From: an uncultured Oscillospiraceae bacterium
GTDB lineage: Bacteria; Bacillota; Clostridia; Oscillospirales; Oscillospiraceae
Assembly (NCBI GenBank): GCA_947629955.1
Contig: CANRFT010000012.1
Span: forward strand, 1 to 57,042
Direction: 5' to 3'
DNA length: 57,042 nucleotides
Below the pieces are notes generated by a model that worked only from the letters and a program-made list of their open reading frames with translations, was not told the origin of the DNA and searched no databases. Of this stretch, positions 9,071 through 17,678 are shown one piece after another. Both the position numbers and the translations under genes were made by a program. How positions within the stretch are numbered: the stretch's first letter is position 1; every line of letters starts with the position of its first letter.

Positions 9071-9568
9071 ATGCCTAGATTTGAAAGAGAACCCAAGGAA
9101 TATGTGGAGAAGGTCGTGTACCTGAACCGGGTTTCCAAGACCGTCAAGGGCGGCCGTGTGGCCAAGTTCTCCGCTCTGGTCGTCGTGGGCGACGAGAAGG
9201 GCAAGGTGGGCTACGGCCTGGGCAAGGCCGCCGAAGTGGCCGAGGCCATCCGCAAGGGCATCGAGGACGCCAAGAAAAACATGGTGACCGTCACCCTGTC
9301 CGGGACCACCATTCCTCACGAGATCATCGGCGAGTTCGGGGCCGGCCGCGTCCTTCTCAAGCCCGCCAGCAAGGGTACCGGCATCATCGCCGGCGGCCCC
9401 GTCCGCGCTGTCATGGAGGCCGCGGGCGTGTCCGACATCCGCGCCAAGTGCCTGCGCACCAACAACCCCCAGAACGTGGTGGCCGCCACCATGGAGGGCC
9501 TCAAGGCTCTGCGGAGCCCCGCCGAGGTGGCCCGCATCCGGGGCAAGAGCGTGGAAGAGATCATTTAA
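9071..9568 (+). CDS. rpsE: 30S ribosomal protein S5
   Basis: 165 residues. The N-terminal double-stranded-RNA-binding-like domain ([20 protein letters not shown]) and the C-terminal domain are complete. S5 affects decoding fidelity. The ribosome site GAGAGGAGG precedes it. Confidence 0.98.
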   Translation: MPRFEREPKEYVEKVVYLNRVSKTVKGGRVAKFSALVVVGDEKGKVGYGLGKAAEVAEAIRKGIEDAKKNMVTVTLSGTTIPHEIIGEFGAGRVLLKPASKGTGIIAGGPVRAVMEAAGVSDIRAKCLRTNNPQNVVAATMEGLKALRSPAEVARIRGKSVEEII

Positions 9569-9582
9569 GGAGGCTCGCGACA

Positions 9583-9768
9583 ATGGCTAAAACGATCAAC
9601 ATCAAGCTCGTCAAGAGCCTGAACGGGCGCCTGGCCAACCACAAGGCCACCGCGGCGGCCCTGGGTCTGCGCAAGATCGGTGACACCACCGTGCAGCCCG
9701 ATAACGAGGCTACCCGCGGCAAGATCGCCCACATCGGTTACCTGCTCCAGGTCACCGAGAACGCCTAA
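9583..9768 (+). CDS. rpmD: 50S ribosomal protein L30
   Basis: 61 residues from ATG 9583, with TAAGGAGG 8 nt upstream. The sequence contains [10 protein letters not shown] and the [12 protein letters not shown] motif typical of L30. A longer frame from 9448 reads through rpsE and is rejected. It lies between rpsE and rplO as in most spc operons. Confidence 0.96.
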   Translation: MAKTINIKLVKSLNGRLANHKATAAALGLRKIGDTTVQPDNEATRGKIAHIGYLLQVTENA

Positions 9769-9781
9769 GGAGGTGCCACAC

Positions 9782-10222
9782 ATGAATCTGCATGATCTGT
9801 CTCCCGCCGCCGGCTCCACTCACGTGGCCAAGCGCAAGGGCCGCGGCATCGGCACCGGCAACGGCAAGACCGCCGGCCGCGGACACAAGGGCCAGTGGGC
9901 CCGCTCCGGCGGCGGCGTCCGCATTGGGTTTGAGGGCGGCCAGATGCCTCTGGCCCGCCGGCTGCCCAAGCGGGGCTTCAACAACATTTTCGCCAAGCGG
10001 CTGGAGACCGTCAACGTCTCCGCGCTGAACAAGTTCGAGGACGGCGCCACCGTCGACGCCGCCGCGCTGCTGGACAAGGGCATCCTGTCCAAGTGCGAAT
10101 ATGGCGTGAAGGTGCTGGGCAACGGCGATGTCACCAGGAAGCTCACCGTCCGCGCGTCCGCCTTCTCCGCCTCCGCCAAAGAGAAGATCGAAAAGGCGGG
10201 CGGCACGGCGGAGGTGATCTGA
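9782..10222 (+). CDS. rplO: 50S ribosomal protein L15
   Basis: 146 residues from ATG 9782, with TAAGGAGG 6 nt upstream. The Gly-rich basic N-terminal region ([21 protein letters not shown]) is diagnostic. L15 is a late-assembly 23S binder. It ends two bases before secY, consistent with coupling. Confidence 0.97.
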   Translation: MNLHDLSPAAGSTHVAKRKGRGIGTGNGKTAGRGHKGQWARSGGGVRIGFEGGQMPLARRLPKRGFNNIFAKRLETVNVSALNKFEDGATVDAAALLDKGILSKCEYGVKVLGNGDVTRKLTVRASAFSASAKEKIEKAGGTAEVI

Positions 10223-10223
10223 C

Positions 10224-11558
10224 ATGCTTCAGACGATCCGTAACGCGTGGCGCGTGCCGGAGCTGCGTGGCAAGATGATCTTCACCATCTTCGCGCTTCT
10301 CATCTTCCGGCTGGGCGCCTGCATCCCGGTGCCCTTTATCGACACCCAGACCCTGGGCCAGTATATGAGCCAGCAGTCGGCCAGCATCTTCGGCCTGCTG
10401 AACGTCATGAGCGGCGACGCCTTTATGTATGCCACAGTGTTCGCCCTGGGCATCCAGCCCTATATCAACAGCTCCATCATCGTGCAGCTGCTGACCATCG
10501 CCATTCCCGCCCTTGAGCGCATGGCCAAGGACGAGGGCGAGGAGGGCAAGAAAAAGATCGCCGCCATCACCCGGTACGCCACCGTGGCCATCGCCCTGAT
10601 CCAGGCCTTCGGCTACTACACCATGATCAACTACTACGGCGTGGTCACGGTGAAGGGCGTCTGGCCCGCCATCGTCATCATCGCCGCCTTCGTGGCCGGC
10701 TCCGCCTTCGTCATGTGGCTGGGCGAGCAGATCACCGAGTTCGGCATCGGCAACGGCATCTCCATCGTGCTGTTCGCGGGCATCGTGTCCCGCGGCCCCC
10801 ACATGGTGTACAGCATCATCACCGGCGTGCGGAACTGGGCGGCGGGCGCCGATCCCAAAAATGCCAGTGTACTGGCCCCATGGTTCATCCCGCTCATCGT
10901 CATCGGCCTGCTGCTGCTCACCGCTCTGGTGGTGTTCATCGACAACGCCGAGCGCCGTATCCCCGTGCAGTATGCCAAGCGGGTGGTGGGCCGGAAGATG
11001 TACGGCGGCCAGTCCACCCACATCCCCATCAAGGTGAACATGGCCGGCGTGCTGCCCATCATCTTCGCCCAGGCCATCGCCTCCATTCCGGCCACCATCG
11101 GCTCTTTCGTGCCGTCGGCCCAGACGGAGGGCACCGGCTGGTACAACTTCCTGCACTTCTTCCGCACCACCGGTCTGGCCTACAGCATTGTCTACTTCCT
11201 GCTGATCATCGCGTTCAGCTACTTCTACAACACCATCCAGTTCAACCCCGTTGAGGTGGCCAACAACCTGAAGAAGAACGGCGGCTTTGTGCCCGGCTTC
11301 CGGCCTGGCAAGCCCACAAGTGACTTCCTCGCCCGGGTCATCTCCCGCCTCACTCTGTTCGGCGCCCTGTATCTGGCGGTCGTCGCCCTGCTGCCCACCA
11401 TCACGGGCAACATCATGAGCGCCATGAAGAGTTCCGCCGGCAGCAGCCTGTCCATCGGCGGCACCTCCATCATCATCGTGGTGGGCGTCGCGCTGGAGAC
11501 CGTGAAGGCTCTGGAGGCCCAGCTGATGATGCGGCACTACAAGGGCTTCCTTGAGTAA
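10224..11558 (+). CDS. secY: Protein translocase channel subunit SecY
   Basis: 444 residues with ten hydrophobic membrane segments, including the first (MIFTIFALLIFRLGACIPVPF) and the plug-region sequence after it. The cytoplasmic loop with PVQYAKRVVGRK, which contacts ribosome and SecA, is intact. SecY forms the membrane channel for secreted and membrane proteins. In this genome that includes the SLH and pilin products encoded further along. It starts two bases after rplO. Confidence 0.98.
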   Translation: MLQTIRNAWRVPELRGKMIFTIFALLIFRLGACIPVPFIDTQTLGQYMSQQSASIFGLLNVMSGDAFMYATVFALGIQPYINSSIIVQLLTIAIPALERMAKDEGEEGKKKIAAITRYATVAIALIQAFGYYTMINYYGVVTVKGVWPAIVIIAAFVAGSAFVMWLGEQITEFGIGNGISIVLFAGIVSRGPHMVYSIITGVRNWAAGADPKNASVLAPWFIPLIVIGLLLLTALVVFIDNAERRIPVQYAKRVVGRKMYGGQSTHIPIKVNMAGVLPIIFAQAIASIPATIGSFVPSAQTEGTGWYNFLHFFRTTGLAYSIVYFLLIIAFSYFYNTIQFNPVEVANNLKKNGGFVPGFRPGKPTSDFLARVISRLTLFGALYLAVVALLPTITGNIMSAMKSSAGSSLSIGGTSIIIVVGVALETVKALEAQLMMRHYKGFLE

Positions 11559-11576
11559 GCCTGAGAGGTGAGCTGT

Positions 11577-12209
11577 ATGAAGCTGATCCTGCTCGGCGCC
11601 CCCGGCGCCGGTAAGGGGACCCAGGCGGCCATCCTTAGCGAGAAGCTGTCCATCCCCACCATTTCCACAGGCAACATCCTCCGGGCGGCCGTGAAAAACG
11701 GTACCCCGGTGGGTCTGAAGGCCAAGAGCTATATGGACGCCGGCCAGCTGGTGCCCGACGAGGTCATTATCGGCATCGTGGCGGAGCGGCTGGCCCAGCC
11801 GGACTGCGCCAAGGGTTTCATCCTGGACGGGGTGCCCCGCACCATCGCCCAGGCCGAGGCCCTGGACCAGGAGGGCGTTCAGTTCGACGCGGTGGTCGAT
11901 ATCGAGGTGGACGACGCCGTCATTGAGCAGCGTATGTCCGGCCGCCGGGCCTGCACCAACTGCGGTGCCACCTATCATGTGGTGGCCGCGCCCCCCAAGG
12001 CTCCGGGCGTGTGCGACGTGTGCGGCGGTGAGCTGATCCAGCGGCCCGACGACAAGCCCGAGACCGTGCGCAGCCGCTTGAAGGTCTACCACGTGGAGAC
12101 GGAGCCCCTGCGCGGGTTCTACGCCCGGCGGGGCCTGCTGAAGACTGTGGAAAATCAGCAGACCATCGAGGACACCACCAAGGCGATCCTCTCGGCATTG
12201 GGGCTCTGA
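11577..12209 (+). CDS. adk: Adenylate kinase
   Basis: 210 residues from ATG 11577, preceded by GAGAGGTG. It has the P-loop GAPGAGKGT, the AMP-binding region, and a zinc-type lid with CTNCG and CDVCG, as is common in Gram-positive adenylate kinases. It interconverts ATP, ADP and AMP. A GTG at 11568 would overlap the ribosome site and is not preferred. Its place after secY is conserved in Firmicutes. Confidence 0.97.
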   Translation: MKLILLGAPGAGKGTQAAILSEKLSIPTISTGNILRAAVKNGTPVGLKAKSYMDAGQLVPDEVIIGIVAERLAQPDCAKGFILDGVPRTIAQAEALDQEGVQFDAVVDIEVDDAVIEQRMSGRRACTNCGATYHVVAAPPKAPGVCDVCGGELIQRPDDKPETVRSRLKVYHVETEPLRGFYARRGLLKTVENQQTIEDTTKAILSALGL

Positions 12210-12212
12210 TCT

Positions 12213-12986
12213 ATGGAGCTCATCACCCTGAAATCTCCCCGGGAGCAGGAGCTTATGCGCCGGGCGGGGCGGATCACCGCCCAGGCCCGGAGGCTGGCCG
12301 GGGAGATGGTAAAGCCCGGCGTCACCACCCTTGAGATCGACGCCGCGGTGAGAAGATTTATCGAAAGCCAGGGGGCGACCCCCTCGTTTCTGAACTACAG
12401 CGGCTACCCGGGTTCGGCCTGCATCTCCGTGAATGAAGTGGTCATCCACGGCATCCCGTCCCGGCGGATCGTCCTGAAAGAGGGCGACATCGTCAGCGTG
12501 GACGTGGGCGCCTATATCGACGGCTTCCACGGGGACTGCGCCGCCACCTATCCCTGCGGGGAGATCTCCGACGAGGCCAAAAAGCTCATCGAGGTCACCC
12601 GGCAGGGCTTCTGGGAGGGCATCCAAAACGCCCGGGCGGGGAACCGCGTGTCGGACATCTCCCACGCCGTACAGAAGTATGTGGAAGGCTTCGGCTTCTC
12701 CGTGGTCCGGGACTTTGTGGGCCACGGGGTGGGGGCCAAACTCCACGAGGCGCCCGAGGTGCCCAACTACGGTCCCGCCGGCCACGGCGCCCGGCTCCAG
12801 CCGGGAATGACCATCGCGGTGGAACCCATGGTGTGCGCCGGCGACTGGCGCGTGCGGGTGCTGAAGGACGGTTGGACCACGGTGACGGAGGACGGCAGCC
12901 TTGCCGCCCACTATGAGAACTCCATCCTCATCACCGAGGACGGGCCGGAGATCCTCACGGTCACCGAGGACGGCGCCTATGTATGA
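12213..12986 (+). CDS. map: Methionine aminopeptidase, type I
   Basis: 257 residues. It removes the initiator Met from nascent proteins. Metal-ligand residues are visible in VDVGAYIDGFHGDCAATY (two Asp), GHGVGAKLHE (His) and the C-terminal VEPM and TEDG segments (Glu). It starts 3 nt after adk, and its last codons overlap the next gene by 8 nt. Confidence 0.97.
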   Translation: MELITLKSPREQELMRRAGRITAQARRLAGEMVKPGVTTLEIDAAVRRFIESQGATPSFLNYSGYPGSACISVNEVVIHGIPSRRIVLKEGDIVSVDVGAYIDGFHGDCAATYPCGEISDEAKKLIEVTRQGFWEGIQNARAGNRVSDISHAVQKYVEGFGFSVVRDFVGHGVGAKLHEAPEVPNYGPAGHGARLQPGMTIAVEPMVCAGDWRVRVLKDGWTTVTEDGSLAAHYENSILITEDGPEILTVTEDGAYV

Positions 12987-13272
12987 CTACACGGGCTGGA
13001 TCGTCCGGGCAGAGGCCGGACGGGACAAAGACGGGATCTTCTGCGTGGTGGGCGTGGACGAGAGCACGTCCCATCTGCTGCTGGCTGACGGCAAGCGGCG
13101 GAGAGCGGCGCGGCCCAAGCGCAAAAAGCTGGGGCATGTGCTGGCGCTGACCGGACAGGAGGCCCTGTATCCGCACCCGACCATTCAGAAACTGAAATTG
13201 GGAGAGCCGGTCTCCGACCGGGAATTGAGACGGGCGCTGGCCGCCTTCAAGGAGGAAAACACCCTTGGCTAA
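12979..13272 (+). CDS. KOW-domain RNA-binding protein (L14e-like)
   Basis: 97 residues, [19 protein letters not shown] onward. The start at 12979 overlaps the map stop by 8 nt, and the stop overlaps infA by 8 nt, so it is translationally embedded. The N-terminal half resembles the KOW/L14e fold ([20 protein letters not shown]), with a basic stretch [11 protein letters not shown] after it. Similar small proteins occur at this site in Clostridia. Its exact role is unknown; an RNA-binding or ribosome-associated function is inferred from fold and context. Confidence 0.8.
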   Translation: MYDYTGWIVRAEAGRDKDGIFCVVGVDESTSHLLLADGKRRRAARPKRKKLGHVLALTGQEALYPHPTIQKLKLGEPVSDRELRRALAAFKEENTLG

Positions 13273-13483
13273 AGACGATATGATCGAACTGGAGGGCGTG
13301 GTCACCGAGGCCCTGCCCAACACCACCTTCAATGTGGATATCGGAAACGGCCACATCATCCTGGCCCACATTTCCGGTAAGCTGCGGATGAACTTCATCC
13401 GCATTCTCCCCGGCGATAAAGTCACGGTGCAGATGTCGCCCTACGACCTGACCCGCGGCCGCATCACCTGGCGGAGCAAGTAA
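13265..13483 (+). CDS. infA: Translation initiation factor IF-1
   Basis: 72 residues, an OB-fold protein with the standard IF-1 body ([19 protein letters not shown]). It uses a TTG start at 13265, with AAGGAGG at 13250-13256 upstream. IF-1 blocks the A site during initiation. It overlaps the KOW gene. An 82-nt spacer without a gene leads to rpmJ. Confidence 0.97.
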   Translation: MAKDDMIELEGVVTEALPNTTFNVDIGNGHIILAHISGKLRMNFIRILPGDKVTVQMSPYDLTRGRITWRSK

Positions 13484-13565
13484 GTATCAACGACCGGCGC
13501 GGCGCGGCCTTGCCCACGCCGCTGTCCGGGGCCATTTAAGGCGCTATTACAGGAGGTTAAACAAA

Positions 13566-13679
13566 ATGAAAGTCAGACCGTCTGTTAAGCCCATGTGCGA
13601 GAAGTGCAAGATCATCAAGCGCAAGGGCAGAGTCATGGTCATTTGCGAAAACCCCAAGCACAAGCAGAGACAAGGTTAA
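13566..13679 (+). CDS. rpmJ: 50S ribosomal protein L36
   Basis: 37 residues, [20 protein letters not shown] onward, ending KHKQRQG. CEKC plus later Cys and His give the C-type zinc site. L36 is the smallest 50S protein. ATG 13566 follows AGGAGG at 13551-13556. Confidence 0.96.
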   Translation: MKVRPSVKPMCEKCKIIKRKGRVMVICENPKHKQRQG

Positions 13680-13694
13680 GGAGGGGCAAAGAGT

Positions 13695-14063
13695 ATGGCA
13701 AGAATTGCCGGCATTGATCTGCCGAGGGAAAAGCGAGTCGAGATCGGACTCACCTATATTTATGGGATCGGCCGCACCAGCGCCAATAAGATCCTGAAGG
13801 AAGCTGGCGTGAATCCCGACACCCGGGTCAAGGACCTCACCGACGCCGAGGAGGCCAAGCTGCGCGAGATCATCAGCCACGAGTACGTGGTGGAGGGCGA
13901 CCTGCGCCGGAACGTGGCCATGGACGTGAAGCGTCTCACTGAGATCGGCTGCTACCGGGGCATCCGCCATCGCAAGGGCCTCCCCGTCCGCGGGCAGCGT
14001 TCCAAGACCAACGCCCGCACCCGCAAGGGTCCCAAGCGCACCGTCGCCAACAAGAAGAAGTAA
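13695..14063 (+). CDS. rpsM: 30S ribosomal protein S13
   Basis: 122 residues, [19 protein letters not shown] at the start. It has the [20 protein letters not shown] basic C-terminal region that contacts P-site tRNA. The AAGGAGGGG site lies 9 nt upstream. It begins the alpha-operon part of the cluster. Confidence 0.98.
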   Translation: MARIAGIDLPREKRVEIGLTYIYGIGRTSANKILKEAGVNPDTRVKDLTDAEEAKLREIISHEYVVEGDLRRNVAMDVKRLTEIGCYRGIRHRKGLPVRGQRSKTNARTRKGPKRTVANKKK

Positions 14064-14078
14064 GGAGGGATATGCGAT

Positions 14079-14471
14079 ATGCCTGCTAAGAAAGTCGTCA
14101 AGCGCCGCCGCGAGCGCAAAAACGTGGAGAAGGGTCAGGTGCACATCCGCTCCTCCTTCAACAACACCATGGTCACCGTGACTGATATGCAGGGCAACGC
14201 CCTGTCCTGGGCTTCCTCCGGTGAGATGGGCTTCCGGGGCTCCCGGAAATCCACTCCCTTCGCCGCCCAGACCGCCGCCGAGACCGCCGCCAACGCCGCC
14301 ATCGACCAGTGCGGCCTGAAGAGCGTCGAGGTGTACGTGAAGGGTCCCGGCCAGGGCCGTGAGGCCGCCATCCGCGCGCTGCAGGCCGTGGGCCTGGAGG
14401 TCACCCTCATCAAGGACGTGACCCCTGTTCCCCACAACGGCTGCCGCCCGCCCAAGCGCCGCCGCGTGTGA
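14079..14471 (+). CDS. rpsK: 30S ribosomal protein S11
   Basis: 130 residues with the conserved [20 protein letters not shown] and [11 protein letters not shown] segments. S11 lies on the 30S platform near the Shine-Dalgarno duplex. Tightly linked to rpsM. Confidence 0.98.
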   Translation: MPAKKVVKRRRERKNVEKGQVHIRSSFNNTMVTVTDMQGNALSWASSGEMGFRGSRKSTPFAAQTAAETAANAAIDQCGLKSVEVYVKGPGQGREAAIRALQAVGLEVTLIKDVTPVPHNGCRPPKRRRV

Positions 14472-14495
14472 TCAGGAAGGAGGAAAACAACAGCT

Positions 14496-15107
14496 ATGGC
14501 TAAGAATTCTCAGCCCATTATGAAGCGCTGCCGCGCTCTGGGCATTTCTCCCGCCGTTCTGGGTTACACCGGCAACAGCAAGCGGGAGTCCAACCGGAAC
14601 CCCGGCCCCCAGCGCCGCGCCAAGAAGAGCGAGTACGCCCTGCAGCTCGCCGAGAAGCAGAAGGTCAAGTTCGTCTACGGCGTGCTGGAGAAGCAGTTCC
14701 GCGGCTATTATGAGAAGGCCGCCCGCAGGTCGGGCAACACCGGCGAGGAGCTCATGTCCCTGCTGGAGCGCCGCCTGGACAACGTGGTGTACCGCCTGGG
14801 TCTGGCCGGCACCCGCCGGGAGGCCCGCCAGCTGGTCAACCACGGCCACTACACCGTCAACGGCAAGCGGGTCAACATCCCCTCCTACCTGGTGAAGACC
14901 GGCGACGTGGTGGCCGTCAGCGACAAGAGCCGCTCCACCGCCCGCTTCAAGAAGCTGGTGGAGGACGACGCCTTCGCCCCCGCCCCCAAGTGGCTGGAAA
15001 AGGCCAAGAACGCCCCGCTGGAGGGCAAGGTCATCGCCATGCCCGCCCGGGACGACATCGACTTTGAAGTGGCCGTCAACCTTATCGTGGAGTTGTATTC
15101 CAAGTAA
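14496..15107 (+). CDS. rpsD: 30S ribosomal protein S4
   Basis: 203 residues. It begins [19 protein letters not shown] and contains the S4 RNA-binding domain ([20 protein letters not shown]). S4 is a primary assembly protein and in many bacteria the regulator of the alpha operon. The short gap to rpoA holds no gene. Confidence 0.97.
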   Translation: MAKNSQPIMKRCRALGISPAVLGYTGNSKRESNRNPGPQRRAKKSEYALQLAEKQKVKFVYGVLEKQFRGYYEKAARRSGNTGEELMSLLERRLDNVVYRLGLAGTRREARQLVNHGHYTVNGKRVNIPSYLVKTGDVVAVSDKSRSTARFKKLVEDDAFAPAPKWLEKAKNAPLEGKVIAMPARDDIDFEVAVNLIVELYSK

Positions 15108-15205
15108 CGCATCGCCGGGCGCTTGCCGCGCCCATGCGTCAGAATACGACTATACTGCCGTTTCCATAGCGGCAGCCGCCATCAAAAGGAGGGTAAACAC
15201 ACGAT

Positions 15206-16153
15206 ATGGTAGAAATCCAGAAGCCGCGTATCGAATGTATCGAAAATGTGGGCGAGGACGCCTACGGAAAGTACGTGGTCGAGCCTCTGGAGCGGGGCTA
15301 TGGCACCACCATCGGCAACTCCCTGCGCCGCATCCTGCTGTCCTCCCTGCCCGGCACCGCCGTCACAGCGGTGAAGATCGCCGGCGTCCAGCACGAGTTC
15401 TCCACCATCCCCGGAGTTAAGGAGGACGTCACCGAGATCGTGCTGAACATCAAGGGCATCATCGCCAAGCTGTACAGCGAGGGCGCCAAGACGGTCTATA
15501 TCGAGGCCATGGGCGAGGGCGAGGTCACCGCTGGCGACATCAAGGCCGACAGCGACGTGGAGATCCTCAACCCTCAGCACCACATCGCCACCCTGGGGGC
15601 CGACGGCTCCCTCAATATGGAGCTCACGCTCTCCCAGGGCCGCGGCTACGTCACCGCCGATAAGAACAAGCCCGCCCAGACCATCATCGGCCTCATCCCC
15701 GTGGACTCCGTCTACTCCCCCGTGCGGAAGGTCAACTACTTCGTGGAGAACACCCGCGTGGGCGACGCCACCGACTACGACAAGCTCACCCTGGAGGTCT
15801 GGACCAACGGCACCATCTCCGCCAGAGACGCCATCTCCCTGGGCGCGCGGATCCTCGTGGACCATTTTACCCTGTTCACCGATCTGTCCGAGACCATGGG
15901 CTCCAAGTCCACCGTCGTGGAGAAGAGCGAGACCCAGCGGGATAAGGTGCTGGAGATGACCATCGAGGAGCTGGACCTGTCCGTGCGGTCCTTCAACTGC
16001 CTCAAGCGGGCCAACATCAACACCGTGGAGGACCTGATCTCCAAGACCGAGGACGAGATGATGAAGGTCCGCAACCTGGGCCGCAAGTCCCTGGAGGAGG
16101 TCATCAACAAGCTGGCCATGATGGGCCTCTACCTGGCCACAGAGGAGAAGTGA
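15206..16153 (+). CDS. rpoA: RNA polymerase alpha subunit
   Basis: 315 residues. The N-terminal dimerisation/assembly domain ([21 protein letters not shown]) and the C-terminal DNA- and activator-binding domain ([30 protein letters not shown]) are both complete. The AAAGGAGGG site lies about 10 nt upstream. A REP-like palindrome cluster intervenes before rplQ. Confidence 0.98.
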   Translation: MVEIQKPRIECIENVGEDAYGKYVVEPLERGYGTTIGNSLRRILLSSLPGTAVTAVKIAGVQHEFSTIPGVKEDVTEIVLNIKGIIAKLYSEGAKTVYIEAMGEGEVTAGDIKADSDVEILNPQHHIATLGADGSLNMELTLSQGRGYVTADKNKPAQTIIGLIPVDSVYSPVRKVNYFVENTRVGDATDYDKLTLEVWTNGTISARDAISLGARILVDHFTLFTDLSETMGSKSTVVEKSETQRDKVLEMTIEELDLSVRSFNCLKRANINTVEDLISKTEDEMMKVRNLGRKSLEEVINKLAMMGLYLATEEK

Positions 16154-16154
16154 G

Positions 16155-16242
16155 CCTCATCCGCCCCCTTCGGGGGCACCTTCCCCGGCCTCATCCGTCA
16201 TCCGCTGCGCGGATGCCACCTTCCCCAGAGGGGAAGGCTCTT
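16155..16242 (+). repeat. REP-like palindromic elements between rpoA and rplQ
   Basis: Two head-to-tail units begin CCTCATCCG. Each has an internal palindrome (CCCCCTTCGGGGG; ATCCGCTGCGCGGAT) followed by ACCTTCCCC, and the second ends GGGGAAGGCTCTTA. A related unit occurs at 24911-24970. The rest of the 197-nt gap to the rplQ start holds only its ribosome site (AAAGGAG). Insertion inside an essential operon shows that the element is transcribed and tolerated. Confidence 0.7.
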
Positions 16243-16350
16243 AGAGGAATAAAATTCAATCCGGGGAAGGCTTTCCGGGGTAAGTAACGTTCCCCCGCGC
16301 AAAACCGAACGAATCTATCCGCCCCACGAGGGCGAAAGGAGTTAATCGCT

Positions 16351-16692
16351 ATGGCTACCAACCGTAAGCTGGGCCGCACCAGCGACCAGCGCCGCGCCAT
16401 GCTGCGCGCCATGACTACCTACCTGCTGGAGAACGGGCAGATCAAGACCACCTACGCCCGCGCCAAGGAGGTCGCCCCCATCGCCGAAAAGATGATCGGC
16501 CTGGCCAAGAAGAACAACCTGGCCGCCTACCGGCAGGCCCTGTCCTACCTGACCAAGGAGGACGTCGCCAAGAAGCTGTTCGACCAGATCGGCCCCAAGT
16601 ACGCCGACCGCAACGGCGGCTACACCCGCGTCCTCAAGATGGGTCCCCGCCGCGGCGACGCCGCTGAAATGGCGATTATCCAGCTGGTGTAA
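16351..16692 (+). CDS. rplQ: 50S ribosomal protein L17
   Basis: 113 residues, [19 protein letters not shown] at the start, which is diagnostic for L17. It is the last gene of the ribosomal cluster and is followed by a parS-like site and an intrinsic terminator. L17 lies near the peptide exit tunnel. Confidence 0.98.
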   Translation: MATNRKLGRTSDQRRAMLRAMTTYLLENGQIKTTYARAKEVAPIAEKMIGLAKKNNLAAYRQALSYLTKEDVAKKLFDQIGPKYADRNGGYTRVLKMGPRRGDAAEMAIIQLV

Positions 16693-16706
16693 GGTAATCG
16701 AACAAG

Positions 16707-16722
16707 CGTTTCACGTGAAACA
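16707..16722. promoter_or_regulatory. parS: parS-like centromere site
   Basis: CGTTTCACGTGAAACA matches the conserved bacterial parS 16-mer (TGTTTCACGTGAAACA) at 15 of 16 positions and contains a 14-bp perfect palindrome. It sits 14 nt after the rplQ stop and before the terminator. parS sites cluster near oriC, and the S10 region is usually origin-proximal in Firmicutes, which fits. It would be bound by chromosomal ParB (Spo0J), not encoded here. Confidence 0.85.
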
Positions 16723-16733
16723 GACGTGAGAAA

Positions 16734-16760
16734 AGCCCACCCGGGAGGGTGGGCTTTTTC
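16734..16760 (+). terminator. Terminator of the S10-spc-alpha cluster
   Basis: AGCCCACCC (16734-16742) pairs with GGGTGGGCT (16747-16755) around GGGA, followed directly by TTTTC. Strong intrinsic terminator 41 nt after rplQ. Confidence 0.92.
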
Positions 16761-16768
16761 GTGCAACG

Positions 16769-16798
16769 TTGACTTTTGGGGTCAAATGTATGTAGAAT
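16769..16798 (+). promoter_or_regulatory. Promoter of small-peptide module A
   Basis: TTGACT (16769-16774), 18-nt spacer, TAGAAT (16793-16798). The sequence around the -35 (GTGCAACGTTGACT) is shared with copy B. Transcription would begin near 16805 at GAGGGCGCTG. Confidence 0.75.
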
Positions 16799-16857
16799 AA
16801 CGTCGAGGGCGCTGTTACATATGGCGGTCAAGTAACCTCCCGAAAGGGGGGATGCCT

Positions 16858-16953
16858 ATGGAGCACGATCGGCGAACGAAAATCCTTCGTTTTGTAGTTC
16901 GCCTTCTTGTCATCCTCTGGATGATAAGCTGTGTAGTCCAGAAAGCGTACTAG
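16858..16953 (+). CDS. Small hydrophobic peptide A (type I toxin-like)
   Basis: 31 residues: a charged start (MEHDRRTK), then a single hydrophobic span (FVVRLLVILWMISCVV), then QKAY. This is the size and build of membrane-acting type I toxins, but I do not recognise a named family. The Shine-Dalgarno run of G (16846-16851) is locked in a GAAA-capped hairpin with CCTCCC (16836-16841). The ATG at 16852 is too close to that run, so 16858 is chosen. Copy B at 25098-25193 differs by only two residues. The gene is bounded by inverted repeats (16805-16832 and 17007-17030) and faces a convergent antisense promoter. Confidence 0.65.
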   Translation: MEHDRRTKILRFVVRLLVILWMISCVVQKAY

Positions 16954-17033
16954 CCGCCCGGCTTGCACCCGGACGGCTAGCATTTTCTATGCTGCCATCT
17001 TGAGGGCTTGACCGCTGTAACAGCGCCCTCTTT
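16947..17033 (-). ncRNA. Putative antisense RNA A
   Basis: Predicted transcript from the minus-strand promoter at 17040-17067 (TTGACA, 16-nt spacer, extended TGCTATAAT). It runs into the hairpin shared with the peptide mRNA (CTAGCCG arms, about 16950-16980). Its 5' end (GAGGGCGCTGTTACAGCGG) is nearly the same as the 5' end of the peptide mRNA. The 3' ends of the two RNAs would overlap over the terminator hairpin, as in TxpA/RatA-type modules. The ends are estimates. Confidence 0.55.
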
Positions 17034-17039
17034 ATGTTT

Positions 17040-17067
17040 ATTATAGCACACCGCATCCGTTTGTCAA
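17040..17067 (-). promoter_or_regulatory. Antisense promoter of module A
   Basis: On the minus strand: TTGACA (17067-17062), 16-nt spacer, TATAAT (17045-17040) with an extended -10 TG. The elements are kept in copy B although the spacer sequence has diverged, which supports function. Confidence 0.75.
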
Positions 17068-17188
17068 GCGGAAAAGAAACAGCTCCGCTGAGCCCGCCCC
17101 TCCGGGGCCGTGTGCAAGAAGTTGTATTGTTATGTAAACTTTCTGTAAATAATTGCGTAAAACGGGGCATTTCGTACATCATTTGTAC

Positions 17189-17218
17189 TTTATCACCCTC
17201 TTTTAGGAGGGTGATAAA
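17189..17218 (+). promoter_or_regulatory. Shine-Dalgarno-sequestering hairpin before fibre gene 1
   Basis: TTTATCACCCTC (17189-17200) pairs perfectly with GAGGGTGATAAA (17207-17218) around TTTTAG. The ribosome site AGGAGG (17205-17210) is in the loop edge and 3' arm, and the ATG is 4 nt after the hairpin. Copies 2 and 3 form the same structure with different bases, i.e. compensated changes. Confidence 0.75.
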
Positions 17219-17221
17219 AAC

Positions 17222-17614
17222 ATGCACCAAACAACCAAATACGCGCTCAACCTGATCGACCCCGCCGACGAGTTCTCGCCGGACCCGCTGAACGAGAACG
17301 CCAACAAGATCGACGCCGAGCTGGCCTGCCGGCCCCGGTATCACCTGTTCCAGTACACCGGCGACAAGCAGCTCACCCGCACCCATACGTTCCCGTTCGA
17401 GCCGCAGATGGTGCTGATCTGGGGTATCGGCAACACTCCGGGTCCGCTGCTGGTGTTTCAGGGGCAGGAGAAGGGGATCATGGCCGGATCGACCACGTCG
17501 TCCAACCAGTTCGATATCTTCTGGAACGAAAAAACTGTCACATTCACCGCCAAAACAACCGCCGGAACGATCTGCAACGGGGACTTACTCTATCGCGGCA
17601 TCGTGTTCGGATAA
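17222..17614 (+). CDS. Phage-tail-fibre-like variable protein 1
   Basis: 130 residues with no signal peptide. The first 26 residues (MHQTTKYALNLIDPADEFSP, then DPLNEN) are identical in three genes here and are encoded by identical DNA. The pattern (Y-L-x-P-x-D, then LNEN and D-x-L) resembles the N-terminal segment of phage tail-fibre or tail-tip proteins. The C-terminal ~90 residues are Gly/aromatic-rich beta-type sequence (FQYTGDKQLTRTHTFPFEPQ) and differ from copies 2 and 3. It lies ~170 nt after module A and converges on SLH1 over a shared terminator. Function unknown; a ligand-binding tip is inferred. Confidence 0.6.
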   Translation: MHQTTKYALNLIDPADEFSPDPLNENANKIDAELACRPRYHLFQYTGDKQLTRTHTFPFEPQMVLIWGIGNTPGPLLVFQGQEKGIMAGSTTSSNQFDIFWNEKTVTFTAKTTAGTICNGDLLYRGIVFG

Positions 17615-17655
17615 AAGAGCCGCCCCCCTCGCAAGAGGGGGGCGGCTCTTTCATG
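17614..17655. terminator. Bidirectional terminator between fibre1 and SLH1
   Basis: A 17-bp perfect stem (17614-17630 with 17635-17651, loop GCAA) has A-runs and T-runs at its ends, so it works on both strands. It serves the fibre1 stop at 17614 and the SLH1 stop at 17679. Confidence 0.9.
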
Positions 17656-17678
17656 TGAGCAGTGAAGCGTGCTCTTTA

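Noticed and set aside
10143-12911. 922-codon frame antisense to secY, adk and map
   Set aside because: Shadow of three well-recognised genes; no start site or domain.
16805-17030. Fst/par-type toxin-antitoxin
   Set aside because: Convergent layout and size agree, but par repeats are direct, whereas these are inverted, and the peptide lacks the Fst charge pattern. Kept only as type I-like.
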